From: Bacillota bacterium
GTDB lineage: Bacteria > Bacillota > Clostridia > Oscillospirales > Ruminococcaceae
Direction of reading: 5' to 3'
NCBI GenBank assembly: GCA_023396225.1
Contig: JAEWWT010000001.1
Coordinates: forward strand, 1-43,975
DNA length: 43,975 bases
Under the pieces are notes generated by a model, which saw only the letters and a program-made list of their open reading frames with translations, was not told the DNA's origin and searched no databases. Positions 16,938 to 25,445 of the stretch are shown in pieces. Within the stretch, counting starts at the first letter, position 1; every line of letters starts with the position of its first letter. A program made the position numbers and the translations under genes.

Positions 16938-17333
16938 ATGAAAAAAGTATTAATTAGAATTGGAATTGTTGTACTTGTTCTTGCATTAGTTCTTGGAGGA
17001 TTGTTTATCTTTGTCACAATAAAAATGAATTCACAGCTTGAATCAATGGATGTTTCTGATGTTGACATGCAGACAGTGGCAGATGGGTGTTACACAGGAA
17101 TTTCAGAAACGGATCTAGTACAGGTAACAGTGGATGTAACTGTTGCTGACCACAAAATTACTGAAATAAAAATTGTAAGGCACCGTAACGGCAAGGGAGC
17201 TCCTGCTGAAGTTATTGTTGAAGACATGGTTGCTCAAAACCGTTGTGATGTTGATATTGTTTCTGGGGCAACCAACTCAAGTGTGGTTATAAAAAGTGCA
17301 GTTCACAATGCGCTTGTACAGGGAATAGAGTAA
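16938..17333 (+). CDS. Membrane-anchored FMN-binding domain protein
   Basis: About 131 residues: one N-terminal membrane segment (VLIRIGIVVLVLALVLGGLFIF) and an extracytoplasmic FMN_bind domain with DGCYTGISETDLVQVTVDVTV and the flavinylation motif DIVSGATNSS (Thr modified by ApbE in this family). It probably takes part in extracytosolic electron transfer. The ATG at 16938 has AAAAGGA at eight bases; an in-frame ATG nine bases upstream overlaps that site. It follows the TetR gene and ends at a strong terminator. Confidence 0.85.
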   Translation: MKKVLIRIGIVVLVLALVLGGLFIFVTIKMNSQLESMDVSDVDMQTVADGCYTGISETDLVQVTVDVTVADHKITEIKIVRHRNGKGAPAEVIVEDMVAQNRCDVDIVSGATNSSVVIKSAVHNALVQGIE

Positions 17334-17370
17334 GGAAAGCCTTGCAAAACTTTTTGTTAATAATATTAAA

Positions 17371-17433
17371 GCCAAGATTATTCCATCATTAAGGCGATTA
17401 TAGCCCTGATGACATGAATAATCTTGGCTTTTT
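17371..17433 (+). terminator. Terminator after the FMN-binding gene
   Basis: GCCAAGATTATTC (17371-17383) pairs with GAATAATCTTGGC (17416-17428), followed by TTTTT. Inner CATCA/TGATG pairing extends it. The rest of the gap to the flavodoxin gene (to 17650) is AT-rich with no clear element. Confidence 0.85.
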
Positions 17434-17650
17434 CGTGTTTACTTAATTATTTTTTATAACAGCTCGAATGCCATTAAAAAATATTGAAATATAGTGCAGA
17501 TTATGGTAATATAGTAAATGAAATTCATTGTGTGTCAGCATTAATGAAATTTTCGATACAACTATAATTAATGTCTAACTGTAGCATCATTGAATGTGCG
17601 ATTATTCAAAAATTAAGCCAATATTATAATTTAAGGTGAGGGAAAAAAGC

Positions 17651-18130
17651 ATGAGTACTTTAATAGTGTATTTTTCTTTGGAAGGAAACACAAAGTTTAT
17701 TTGTGAAAGAATTGCTGAAACTATCAGTACAGATATTATTACATTGAAAACAAGTAAAGAATATCCGACAGAGGGCTTTAAAAAATATTTCTCGGGCGGA
17801 GTAAGTGCTATTTTAGGGGAAAAACCTAAGCTGTCGAATGAGCACTTTGATCTAAATCCCTATGAAACAATTATCATTGGGACTCCTATTTGGAATAGTA
17901 CCTTTGCACCACCAATTAAAACCTTTCTTAGTCAGTATAAAATTGAAAACAAACGAATAGCAATATTTGCTTGTCATGGTGCTGGTCAAGCTGATAAATG
18001 TTTTAAAAAAATTAAACAAGCTATTCCTATGAATGAGTTTATCGGAGAGATTGACTTTGTTGAGCCCAAAAGACATATTGAAGAAAGTACTGCTAAAGCA
18101 GTAGAATGGGCAAAAAGTCTTGGTGTATGA
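17651..18130 (+). CDS. Flavodoxin family protein
   Basis: About 159 residues starting MSTLIVYFSLEGNTKFICERIAE, whose SLEGNTK is the FMN phosphate loop. IIIGTPIWNSTFAPPIKTFLSQY is the second flavin loop, and IAIFACHGAG follows. It fits the short flavodoxin/FldA-like group and is a cytosolic electron carrier or NAD(P)H-quinone-type protein. AAGGTGAGG precedes the ATG at 17651 at good distance, so the upstream GTG was not used. It is monocistronic. Confidence 0.85.
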   Translation: MSTLIVYFSLEGNTKFICERIAETISTDIITLKTSKEYPTEGFKKYFSGGVSAILGEKPKLSNEHFDLNPYETIIIGTPIWNSTFAPPIKTFLSQYKIENKRIAIFACHGAGQADKCFKKIKQAIPMNEFIGEIDFVEPKRHIEESTAKAVEWAKSLGV

Positions 18131-18328
18131 CTTTAATTAGATTATGTTTGCATTATGTGGGCAGCCTTGTCCATTGCATTGATCCAAGATATTCAGCGCA
18201 GTATAATTTATGTTAAGAAATAAGCATGCAAACACACTAAAATAGTTTCAATATATTCAGTAACCCCTTACCCAGTTGAAAGTTATAAACAGAATAAATT
18301 AATATTTGAATAAGGATGAGTGGTATAT

Positions 18329-18898
18329 ATGAAAACTAATATAACTGAATTAATTTTTTCCACACGTGATGAATTTCACATATGGTTGAAAGAAAATGCC
18401 GAAACGAGCGAGGGCGTATGGCTTATATTCGGAAAAACGAAAACAGTTGCTACGCTCTCCGCAAATGATGCTTTGGAAGAAGCACTTTGTTTTGGATGGA
18501 TAGATGGGCAAATGCAGAGGATTGACGACACAAAATACCGCAAATATTTTGCCAAACGACGCTTAAAGAGTGTCTGGTCTGAAAAGAACAAAAAGACGGC
18601 TCAAGCATTGTATAATAAAGGGATGATGACAGAGCTGGGCGTGAGAGCCATGGAAGATGCCAAAAAGAACGGCACATGGGATGCTCAGAAAAGCACTGTG
18701 ATAAACGAGGAGCAGAAAGTAACGTTTCTGGCAAAACTGGTCAAACAACCTCTTGCATATGAAAACTTCTGCAATATGTCGCCGTCCGTTCAGCGTACGT
18801 ATACATTGAGGTATCTCTCATTTAAAACTGAAGAAGCACGGCAGAGAGATTTTGAAAAAATAATAGATCGGCTTAATAAAAACTTAAAACCCATGTAA
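18329..18898 (+). CDS. YdeI/OmpD-associated family protein
   Basis: About 189 residues. Family features are FSTRDEFHIWLKENAETSEGVWLIF, DALEEALCFGWIDGQMQRIDD, FAKRRLKSVWSEKNK and a C-terminal EARQRDFEKIIDRL. The family is linked to antimicrobial-peptide or bacteriocin protection in some bacteria; the molecular role is unknown. AAGGATGAG lies before the ATG at 18329. It converges on the nitroreductase gene across an AT-rich palindrome. Confidence 0.8.
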   Translation: MKTNITELIFSTRDEFHIWLKENAETSEGVWLIFGKTKTVATLSANDALEEALCFGWIDGQMQRIDDTKYRKYFAKRRLKSVWSEKNKKTAQALYNKGMMTELGVRAMEDAKKNGTWDAQKSTVINEEQKVTFLAKLVKQPLAYENFCNMSPSVQRTYTLRYLSFKTEEARQRDFEKIIDRLNKNLKPM

Positions 18899-18900
18899 AT

Positions 18901-18938
18901 TCATTTAATTAAAGTTTCAAATGAATTTAATTAAATGA
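18901..18938. terminator. AT-only inverted repeat between convergent genes
   Basis: TCATTTAATTAAA (18901-18913) is a perfect inverted repeat of TTTAATTAAATGA (18926-18938), with a 12-base loop. It starts 3 bases after the YdeI-like gene and covers the stop codon of the nitroreductase gene. It could stop transcription in both directions, though with no GC pairs it would be weak. Confidence 0.5.
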
Positions 18939-19454
18939 TTCATAAAATACTGTTTCACTTAATTTTTTTCGCCTCGTTGCATGTCTTTCACTACTTTGTG
19001 GAGTTTCATCAGTATAGCCAAGTGCTAATACGTTAATGGGTTCAACACCTTCTGGCAGATTGAATGCTTGCTTAATTTTACTTGAATCAAAGTAACAAAT
19101 CCAAACAGATCCTATTCCAAGTTCCTGTGCCTGTAACATCATATGATCTGTCACAATACTTGCATCAATATCAGCAGAATTCATACCATCAATAGGGCGT
19201 ATCCATGTTTTAGTTCTGTCTGCACAAACAACTATAACACAAGGAGCTCTGAACATTTTTGATGGTGCAGTTTCGCCGATTTTAGCAAGACCTTCTTCTG
19301 ATTGTATAACTAATACCCTCTGCGGCTGGTTGTTACATGCAGTAGGTGCTACCCGACCCGCTTCCAGAATCAATTGCAGTTTTTCATCCTCAATTTTTCT
19401 AGGTAAATAAGACCGTACCGAATATCTTTCTTTTGCAAGTTCAATAAATTTCAT
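18927..19454 (-). CDS. Nitroreductase family protein
   Basis: A 175-residue FMN-dependent oxidoreductase. RYSVRSYLPRKIEDEKLQLILEAGRVAPTACNNQPQR is the N-terminal FMN-binding part, and AQELGIGSVWICYFD with VLALGYTDE the C-terminal part. Reduces nitro, quinone or enone compounds; substrate unknown. Short for the family, matching its compact branch. It is divergent from the HxlR gene (117 bases between starts), a very common pairing in Firmicutes, so HxlR-type control is likely. Confidence 0.9.
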   Translation of the reverse strand: MKFIELAKERYSVRSYLPRKIEDEKLQLILEAGRVAPTACNNQPQRVLVIQSEEGLAKIGETAPSKMFRAPCVIVVCADRTKTWIRPIDGMNSADIDASIVTDHMMLQAQELGIGSVWICYFDSSKIKQAFNLPEGVEPINVLALGYTDETPQSSERHATRRKKLSETVFYESFN

Positions 19455-19500
19455 TATATTTTCCTCTTTTCATTTTTTATGTTATAATTATATTATATAT

Positions 19501-19523
19501 GTAGCTTGCATTTTTACAAGTAC
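19501..19523. promoter_or_regulatory. Palindromic operator between nitroreductase and HxlR genes
   Basis: GTAGCTTG, eight bases, then CAAGTAC form an imperfect palindrome in the middle of the divergent region. HxlR-family operators are usually GTA/TAC-ended palindromes, so this is the best candidate binding site. TATAAT-like hexamers lie on the nitroreductase side. Confidence 0.5.
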
Positions 19524-19571
19524 GCACTTATATGTTATATACTACCCTAAATGATACTAAGGAGTGTTATT

Positions 19572-19919
19572 ATGAATTTTTCACGTACATACAAATGCCC
19601 TATTGACGCAACAATTAATCTGATTGGAGGAAAGTATAAAGCTCTGTTATTGTGGAAACTCCTTGAAGATGATGTATGTCGTTTTAACGAGTTACAACGC
19701 TTTTTATCTCCGATAACATCAAAGATGTTGACACAACAACTTCGTGAAATGGAAAGGGACGGCTTAATTATTCGGGTTGTATATCCAGTTGTACCACCGA
19801 AAACAGAGTACAGTCTTACTGAATTTGGAAGAAGTATTATTCCTGTCTTAAACGCCATGAATAACTGGGGACGAATGTACTTGTCTTCGCAAGGATATAA
19901 TCAGCAGCAAGACAATTAA
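19572..19919 (+). CDS. HxlR family transcription regulator
   Basis: About 115 residues with the HxlR winged helix: YKCPIDATINLIGGKYKALLLWKL, RFNELQRFLSPITSKMLTQQLREMERDGLI and a wing PPKTEYSLTEFGRS. The Cys in the KCP motif is the conserved redox or electrophile sensor position of the family. AAGGAG lies before the ATG at 19572. It probably represses the divergent nitroreductase until an electrophile is sensed. The 216 bases after it hold nothing I can name. Confidence 0.9.
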   Translation: MNFSRTYKCPIDATINLIGGKYKALLLWKLLEDDVCRFNELQRFLSPITSKMLTQQLREMERDGLIIRVVYPVVPPKTEYSLTEFGRSIIPVLNAMNNWGRMYLSSQGYNQQQDN

Positions 19920-20135
19920 TCATAACTATTTTGAAGCCATTGACGTAATTAAAGGCAAACTAAAAGTTTTTGTACATGGAAACTTAGTACATTTAATACA
20001 ATATTTTATTGAACAATAAATCATTATATGGTAGTATAAAAGTATTCTAAGTCATTGTGATCTGAAGATAACAAAATAAGGTGACTGTTTCGGGCTGATG
20101 TTCTTAGTTATAACTTAATTTATGGAGATGATTTA

Positions 20136-21170
20136 ATGAAAAAAATAATCAGTATATTAACGCTTGTTGCTGTACTGTCATTTTCTTTGGCATCGTGCAG
20201 TGCTGACAAGCCTTCCGATACTGTAACCAGTACTGAAAGTACCAGTATTACAGAGGAAAGCACCGTTGCAACTGAAAAAGCAACAGAATCTGTTACAGAA
20301 GCAGATGAGGGGAAATATCCTCCGGAAATGCTGGATGAAGAAAGAGAAAGCATTGTTGTCGGAAAGCTTTCATCTGAGCATGAATTCTATCAAGAAGTTG
20401 TTACATATGATCCTGAGTGTGCTGACTACATAACGGAAATATCAATCTATGACAAAGAAATTGATGATAATTTTGTTGTTCATGTATCCTTGCCACCTGA
20501 ATATGACAGCTCAAAAAAATATCCTTTGATATTAATGACAGATGGTGTGTGGAGATTGAGTGATCATCCTGAACTTAGAACATTAATGAAAAATGGCGAG
20601 ATTGAACAGGTTATACTCGCAAGTGTAGGCTATCCGAACGGGTATGATTACGGAACAATCAGGGAACGTGAATTTTTACAGCAGCCTGAAAAATATCTGC
20701 ATTTTATTGTTGATAATCTTGTTCCTTATCTTTCAATGCAGTATTCTATAGACAGTGAAGACATGACACTTGCTGGTCATTCATACGGCGGATACTGGGA
20801 TTTTTACGCATTGTTCAACAGTGATACTATTGGAAAGAATACTTTCAAGAATTATCTTGTAGGAAGTCCTGCTTTTTCAGGATCGACAGGAGACGAAAAC
20901 ATTCAGACATTTGAAGAAGCATATTATGAAAGAAATAAATCCTTGAACTGCAACGTTTATATTAGTGTCGGAAGCGATGAATGGCCAGGTTTTATCGAGT
21001 CTATCGATAATTTTGTAGAGTTTTTCAAGAATAGGAATTATGAAGATTTGAATATGAAGTATGAGGTTTTTGATGGATATGATCACAATCATTCTTTTAA
21101 ACCTGCTTTAAAAGCGTTTATGCTTATGTATTATGGAACAGATAATAATCAGGATCAGGAAAATAATTGA
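20136..21170 (+). CDS. Lipoprotein esterase of the esterase D/putative esterase type
   Basis: A 344-residue alpha/beta hydrolase. Signal peptide MKKIISILTLVAVLSFSLASC with lipobox LASC, then a Ser/Thr/Glu-rich linker (about residues 22-60). The catalytic fold has HVSLPPEYDSSKKYPLILMTDG, nucleophile elbow GHSYGG near residue 215, and DGYDHNHS with the likely catalytic His near residue 310. Such enzymes hydrolyse siderophore or carbohydrate esters; the substrate is not evident. GGAGATG precedes the start. It ends at a terminator. Confidence 0.8.
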   Translation: MKKIISILTLVAVLSFSLASCSADKPSDTVTSTESTSITEESTVATEKATESVTEADEGKYPPEMLDEERESIVVGKLSSEHEFYQEVVTYDPECADYITEISIYDKEIDDNFVVHVSLPPEYDSSKKYPLILMTDGVWRLSDHPELRTLMKNGEIEQVILASVGYPNGYDYGTIREREFLQQPEKYLHFIVDNLVPYLSMQYSIDSEDMTLAGHSYGGYWDFYALFNSDTIGKNTFKNYLVGSPAFSGSTGDENIQTFEEAYYERNKSLNCNVYISVGSDEWPGFIESIDNFVEFFKNRNYEDLNMKYEVFDGYDHNHSFKPALKAFMLMYYGTDNNQDQENN

Positions 21171-21191
21171 AATAGTGATAAATGAGTTTAA

Positions 21192-21222
21192 TTTGCACAC
21201 TTGTTTAGTGTGCAAATTTTTT
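21192..21222 (+). terminator. Terminator after the esterase gene
   Basis: TTTGCACAC (21192-21200) pairs with GTGTGCAAA (21208-21216), a seven-base loop, then TTTTTT. Confidence 0.85.
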
Positions 21223-21301
21223 CTGCTAAAGTTATTGACTATTACTATACATTATGAAATAATAATTAAAGCACTGTTTTTATGAAAGTGAGATGTAAAT
21301 T

Positions 21302-22084
21302 TTGAAGTACTATGTTGTTGATTCATTTACCGATGAGCTTTTTAGGGGTAATCCGGCTGGAGTCTGCTTGCTTGACAAAGAAATATCAGATAATTTAATG
21401 CAGAAAATAGCTTTTGAAAATAATCTTGCGGAAACAGCATTCTTGCTAAAAAGAGAAAATACATATTTTTTGCGTTGGTTTACGCCTGAAGTTGAGATTG
21501 ATTTGTGTGGTCATGCTACACTCGCTACAGCTTTTGTTGTTATGAATTATGTTGATAAAAGTATTGAAAACATTGATTTTGAAACAAAGAGCGGTACATT
21601 GAGTGTTACTCGCAATGAAGATATGTATACAATGAAATTTCCGAGCAGAATGCCTGTACCAACCGAGAAAGATGCTTTATTGGAAAAGGCATTGGGATGT
21701 AAAGTTTTAGAAACATATTTATCACGTGATCTGCTTGTACTGGTTGAAAATGAGCAGACAGTTGCAAATCTGAATGTAGATTTTGAGTTGCTATCACAAA
21801 TAAGCAGAAATATTGCTTTTGCAGCAATTGTTACAGCCAAAGGTGACAGCTGTGATTTTGTTTCAAGATTCTTTGCTCCAAATGCAGGCATTAACGAAGA
21901 CCCTGTAACAGGATCATCACATAGTACATTAGTACCTTTCTGGAGCAGAAGACTTAACAAAACGAATATGATTGCAAAGCAGTTATCTTTGCGTGGAGGA
22001 ACGCTTATATGTGAAGATTTAGGCGAAAGAGTTAATATCAGCGGAAAAGCAGCCTGTTATCTTGTAGGCGAGATTATTTTATAA
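21302..22084 (+). CDS. PhzF family isomerase/epimerase
   Basis: A 260-residue protein with the PhzF pattern: VDSFTDELFRGNPAGVCLL, the conserved acidic E in FENNLAETAFLL, FTPEVEIDLCGHATLA, and in the second half EDPVTGSSHSTL. PhzF-fold enzymes catalyse proton shifts on small acids; the role here is unknown. The start is TTG, with AAAGTGAGATG before it. It stands alone between two terminators. Confidence 0.9.
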   Translation: MKYYVVDSFTDELFRGNPAGVCLLDKEISDNLMQKIAFENNLAETAFLLKRENTYFLRWFTPEVEIDLCGHATLATAFVVMNYVDKSIENIDFETKSGTLSVTRNEDMYTMKFPSRMPVPTEKDALLEKALGCKVLETYLSRDLLVLVENEQTVANLNVDFELLSQISRNIAFAAIVTAKGDSCDFVSRFFAPNAGINEDPVTGSSHSTLVPFWSRRLNKTNMIAKQLSLRGGTLICEDLGERVNISGKAACYLVGEIIL

Positions 22085-22138
22085 TTGTAAATTACCAGTC
22101 CAATTACTTAATAGTTTGAAGTAGCTGAAGAAAAAATT

Positions 22139-22177
22139 AAAAGCGAAAGGAACATTTACTGCTCTTTTCGCTTTTAT
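22139..22177 (+). terminator. Terminator after the phzF-like gene
   Basis: AAAAGCGAAA (22139-22148) pairs with TTTCGCTTTT (22166-22175), then ATCTTTG. It lies between convergent genes, and the symmetric stem could serve both strands. Confidence 0.7.
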
Positions 22178-22243
22178 CTTTGTTATCTGTCAGAAAGTCA
22201 CATTTGTAATGGCATAAGATGTTTAATGCCATACAAAAATTTG

Positions 22244-22987
22244 TTATTCCCACTTAAATACCTTGATTGAGATTGCTATAGAAATTACTGCAATTGATGC
22301 AAGAACAATAATCGGAGCAAGACAGTTTACATTATCCAATCCGAGCGAGGTTGCTTTTAACAGCTTTATGCCTTGCGTAAGAGGGAGAATATTCATTGCT
22401 GTCTGAAGTGGTTTTGGCATGATTTCATAAGGTACTGTTGCTCCTGAAAGGAAGAACATTGGAAAATACACAAGTGATGTTACAGTATTTGATTGTTTTA
22501 TTGTTTTGCAAAGACTTGCAATAAGAGCACCGATACCAAACATTGCTGCGGATACGAGAATATATGAACCGGCAAAGGGTAGAAAAGCTCCGCCCATTCT
22601 GTATCCGAAGAATAATGCCAACGTAAAAAATACGCAGAGAGATGATATTACAGATACAATAAAATCAATTATGATATGAACAGTAAGCAGCATACCTGGA
22701 TGTACAGGCGTAACTTTGTAATGCTTTAGAACTTTTTTGTCACGCTCACCTGCAACTGTAAGCGGAAGTGTCATCAGTGAAGTCGCACAAATACCGATAC
22801 TTGCTATTGCTCCGAACGATTGGGCTATTGCAGTGTATGGCGCACCCTCTTGGGCAGGTTTATCGCCGTAAATAAATCCAAGCAGAATTGCAAGTCCGAT
22901 AGGAAGTGCAATTCCGAAAAACAGAGTATCTGCGTTTCTTAGCATAAGTTTTACTTCGGTTTTAATAAGTACAAAGAATGTTTTCAT
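22244..22987 (-). CDS. ABC-2 type exporter, membrane subunit
   Basis: A 247-residue protein with six hydrophobic segments. FFVLIKTEVKLMLRNADTLFFGIALPI and the ERDKKVLKHYKVTPVHPGMLL coupling region are typical of ABC-2 permeases. GAGGAGG lies in the end of the ATPase gene, and the start is two bases after that stop, so the two subunits are translated together. Exports an unknown drug, lipid or peptide. Confidence 0.85.
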   Translation of the reverse strand: MKTFFVLIKTEVKLMLRNADTLFFGIALPIGLAILLGFIYGDKPAQEGAPYTAIAQSFGAIASIGICATSLMTLPLTVAGERDKKVLKHYKVTPVHPGMLLTVHIIIDFIVSVISSLCVFFTLALFFGYRMGGAFLPFAGSYILVSAAMFGIGALIASLCKTIKQSNTVTSLVYFPMFFLSGATVPYEIMPKPLQTAMNILPLTQGIKLLKATSLGLDNVNCLAPIIVLASIAVISIAISIKVFKWE

Positions 22988-22989
22988 GA

Positions 22990-23724
22990 TTAGTCCTCCT
23001 CATTTTCAGATGCTTCGTTTTCTGTCAGCCAGAGATATGCTTCTTCAAGTCGGTCATATGGCGTCATTGCAATGACTTCCTTTACAGTACCCTCTACATA
23101 AACCTCTCCATGCCGCAGAATACATATTCTGTCGCACAAAGCTTCAACCTCGTCCATGAAATGAGAGGTCAGAAAAATTGTTGTGCCTGATTCTTTAAGA
23201 TTTTTAAGATGATCCCAGACATCGTGACGTGCTTTTGTATCAAGACCAGTTGTAAGTTCATCAAGGAACAGAACCTTTGGATCCGGAATAAGAGCCAGCA
23301 GAACAGACAGCTTCTGACGTTCACCTCCGGAAAGCTCTTCAACAAAACTATTTTCAAGCCCTAAAAGACCGAAATCAGCAAGCAGTTTTTTGTAGTCGAG
23401 GGCATTCTTATATAGTGACGATCTGACTTCACAAATTTCATGCACTTTGATTTTGTAGGGATAACCGGATTGCTGGAACTGTACTCCGACATTTTCAAAC
23501 AGTTTTTTTCTGTCCTTGTCAGGATTCATTCCAAGAACAGAAACATTTCCTCCGTCTGATGCCCTAACTCCGAGAATACATTCAATTGCTGTTGTTTTTC
23601 CTGCGCCGTTATGTCCAAGAAGCCCGAAAACTTCTCCGCTGCATACAGATAAGGATAGATTTTTTAATGCCGCTTTATCACCGTATGACTTTCTGAGGTT
23701 TGTAACAGTTATGATTTTATTCAT
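22990..23724 (-). CDS. ABC exporter ATPase subunit
   Basis: About 244 residues from MNKIITVTNLRKSYGDK. Walker A GHNGAGKTT, Q-loop QFQQSGYP, signature LSGGERQK, Walker B VLFLDELTTGLD and switch His in LTSHFMDE are all present. I chose the ATG at 23724 over upstream ones because AAAGGA lies before it and the MerR-type promoter at 23771 would place the RNA start at about 23764, after the longer ORF start. It forms an operon with the permease. Confidence 0.9.
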   Translation of the reverse strand: MNKIITVTNLRKSYGDKAALKNLSLSVCSGEVFGLLGHNGAGKTTAIECILGVRASDGGNVSVLGMNPDKDRKKLFENVGVQFQQSGYPYKIKVHEICEVRSSLYKNALDYKKLLADFGLLGLENSFVEELSGGERQKLSVLLALIPDPKVLFLDELTTGLDTKARHDVWDHLKNLKESGTTIFLTSHFMDEVEALCDRICILRHGEVYVEGTVKEVIAMTPYDRLEEAYLWLTENEASENEED

Positions 23725-23770
23725 ATTTATTATCATTCCTTTCACTTTATTGTTTTCTTCCGATGAATAA

Positions 23771-23801
23771 AGCATAAACCCTCCAGCAAGGGAAGAGTCA
23801 A
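23771..23801 (-). promoter_or_regulatory. MerR-type promoter of the ABC exporter operon
   Basis: On the minus strand the -35 is TTGACT (23796-23801) and the -10 is TATGCT (23771-23776), separated by 19 bases. The spacer contains the CCCT-N6-AGGG dyad (CTTCCCTTGCTGGAGGG). An overlong 19-base spacer with a GC dyad is the hallmark of promoters switched on by MerR-family regulators. No MerR gene is in the window. The rest of the gap to 24117 is AT-rich with no clear feature. Confidence 0.7.
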
Positions 23802-24117
23802 TAGGGGGAAATGATATTTACATTATGTTAATAATTTGATTTAATACCGTTTGAAAGAGTTAGTATAAAATCATTTTGTTTACAAAGTATATTGAATGAA
23901 ATTGAATATACTTATCGTGCAGCAGAATCAGAATAGTCTGCAAAAATATTTGGATCACATATAAATTTGTCCTGCAACTTCATGCTTGCATTGAATTATG
24001 TAAACTCATATGTACTTGAATACTTAAAACATAGATGGTATAGTTAATATATTCTTTTTTATCTTATACAAGATACTATAAGGAAAAATAAATAGGAAGT
24101 AAATTTAGGAGATTAGA

Positions 24118-25197
24118 ATGAACGAAAGAAAATACTATGTAGATAATTTACGCTGGCTTTGGATATTAATTCTTATGCCATTCCATGCAGCAATGGCATT
24201 TAATAATTTTGAAAGTAACTTTATATGGCTGTATCAAAATAAAATATTGTCGTCAATTCCTATTTTTATTTCACCTTGGTTTATGTCAATGCTGTTTGTG
24301 CTTGCCGGCATGAGTGCAAGATATGCGCTAAACAGCAGAACTTTCAAGCAATTTGCAGTTGAGCGTATAAATAAGTTATTGATTCCTCTATTGACAGGGA
24401 TGGTTACAGTTGTTGCATTGATGGCTTTTTTCGCAGAAAAGTTCCACAACAATTATGATGGAACTTTTCTGGAACATTACAAAGTGTTCTTTGCAAAAAT
24501 AAATGAAATGTCAAGCTATAGCGGGTACTTTACTCCGGGACATTTATGGTTTGTTCTGTTTTTGTTTTTAATTTCAATGGTATCATTTTTATTGATTTCA
24601 TTGCAGAATAAATTCTTACCAAAGCTTTCTTTTGCAAATATGAAAACAGTTTTTCTTCCTGTAATTATGTTGTTCCCTTTGATTATGCATCCTGTTTTGA
24701 ATTTTGGCGGCAAGAGTTTCGGGGAAGATCTTGCACTGTTTTTACTGGGATATTATGTTTTTTCAGAAGAAGATGTACTGAAAAGAATGACAAAGTATCG
24801 GTATGTTTATCTTGCAATAATGCTTGTTTCAGATATAATTCTTACACTTACATTTGTATGGCAGGGAAAACAAACAGGAATTCTTATGGTAGTCTCATAT
24901 TCTTGCGCGTCATGGTTTGGCATTTTAGGCTTTATGGGACTTGCAAGATGTATCTTCAATCAGAACAATGCCTTTACAAAATATATGTCATCAAGGTCAT
25001 TTCTGTTTTATATTTTCCACTTTGGATGGCTTGTGATATTTCAATACTATTTAAGCAAAGTTACTGACTCACTAGCAGTTTTATTTGGTGTGGCAGTGTT
25101 AGGCTCATATGTTATGACTTTTCTGACCTGTGAAGTTATAAGGTTAATACCTGGTGTAAGATTTTTATTTGGTGTAAAAATAAAAAGTAAAAGCTGA
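24118..25197 (+). CDS. Acyltransferase 3 family membrane protein
   Basis: A 359-residue protein with about ten membrane segments. The family start pattern is YYVDNLRWLWILILMPFHAAMAF (the His is a conserved catalytic position), with a central FTPGHLWFVLFLFLISM and AVERINKLLIPL. Such enzymes O-acylate cell-surface sugars, peptidoglycan or small molecules; target unknown. AGGAG precedes the ATG. It is monocistronic with a terminator at 25212. Confidence 0.85.
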   Translation: MNERKYYVDNLRWLWILILMPFHAAMAFNNFESNFIWLYQNKILSSIPIFISPWFMSMLFVLAGMSARYALNSRTFKQFAVERINKLLIPLLTGMVTVVALMAFFAEKFHNNYDGTFLEHYKVFFAKINEMSSYSGYFTPGHLWFVLFLFLISMVSFLLISLQNKFLPKLSFANMKTVFLPVIMLFPLIMHPVLNFGGKSFGEDLALFLLGYYVFSEEDVLKRMTKYRYVYLAIMLVSDIILTLTFVWQGKQTGILMVVSYSCASWFGILGFMGLARCIFNQNNAFTKYMSSRSFLFYIFHFGWLVIFQYYLSKVTDSLAVLFGVAVLGSYVMTFLTCEVIRLIPGVRFLFGVKIKSKS

Positions 25198-25211
25198 AAC
25201 AAGCAAAATTT

Positions 25212-25250
25212 AAAGCAATGCTGAATTCTTAAAATTAGCATTGCTTTCTT
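25212..25250 (+). terminator. Terminator after the acyltransferase gene
   Basis: AAAGCAATGCT (25212-25222) pairs with AGCATTGCTTT (25237-25247), a 14-base loop, followed by CTTT. Confidence 0.75.
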
Positions 25251-25293
25251 TAGTAGCTATGTTATAATATTTCTATAAATAATAATATTTAGT

Positions 25294-25402
25294 GCAATAC
25301 CGCACAAAGCCCTCAGGCTACGTTTCGACGATTTGAGAAACAGCGAAAATACGTTACTGAGCCTGTTTTGAAAATCGACAGAAACGTATTGTGTGGTATT
25401 GC
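25294..25402. repeat. Imperfect 109-base palindrome, MITE-like or structured leader
   Basis: GCAATACCGCACAA (25294-25307) and TTGTGTGGTATTGC (25389-25402) are 14-base ends matching at 13 positions as inverted repeats. Inside, ACGTTTC/GAAACGT and CGATTT/AAATCG also pair, with about 12 extra bases in the left arm. It ends 43 bases before the ADP-ribosylglycohydrolase gene. It may be a miniature transposable element or an RNA leader. Confidence 0.55.
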
Positions 25403-25445
25403 CTTAGGTAAGGAAGTGTGAATTTTGAGAGGGGGGTAACATAAT

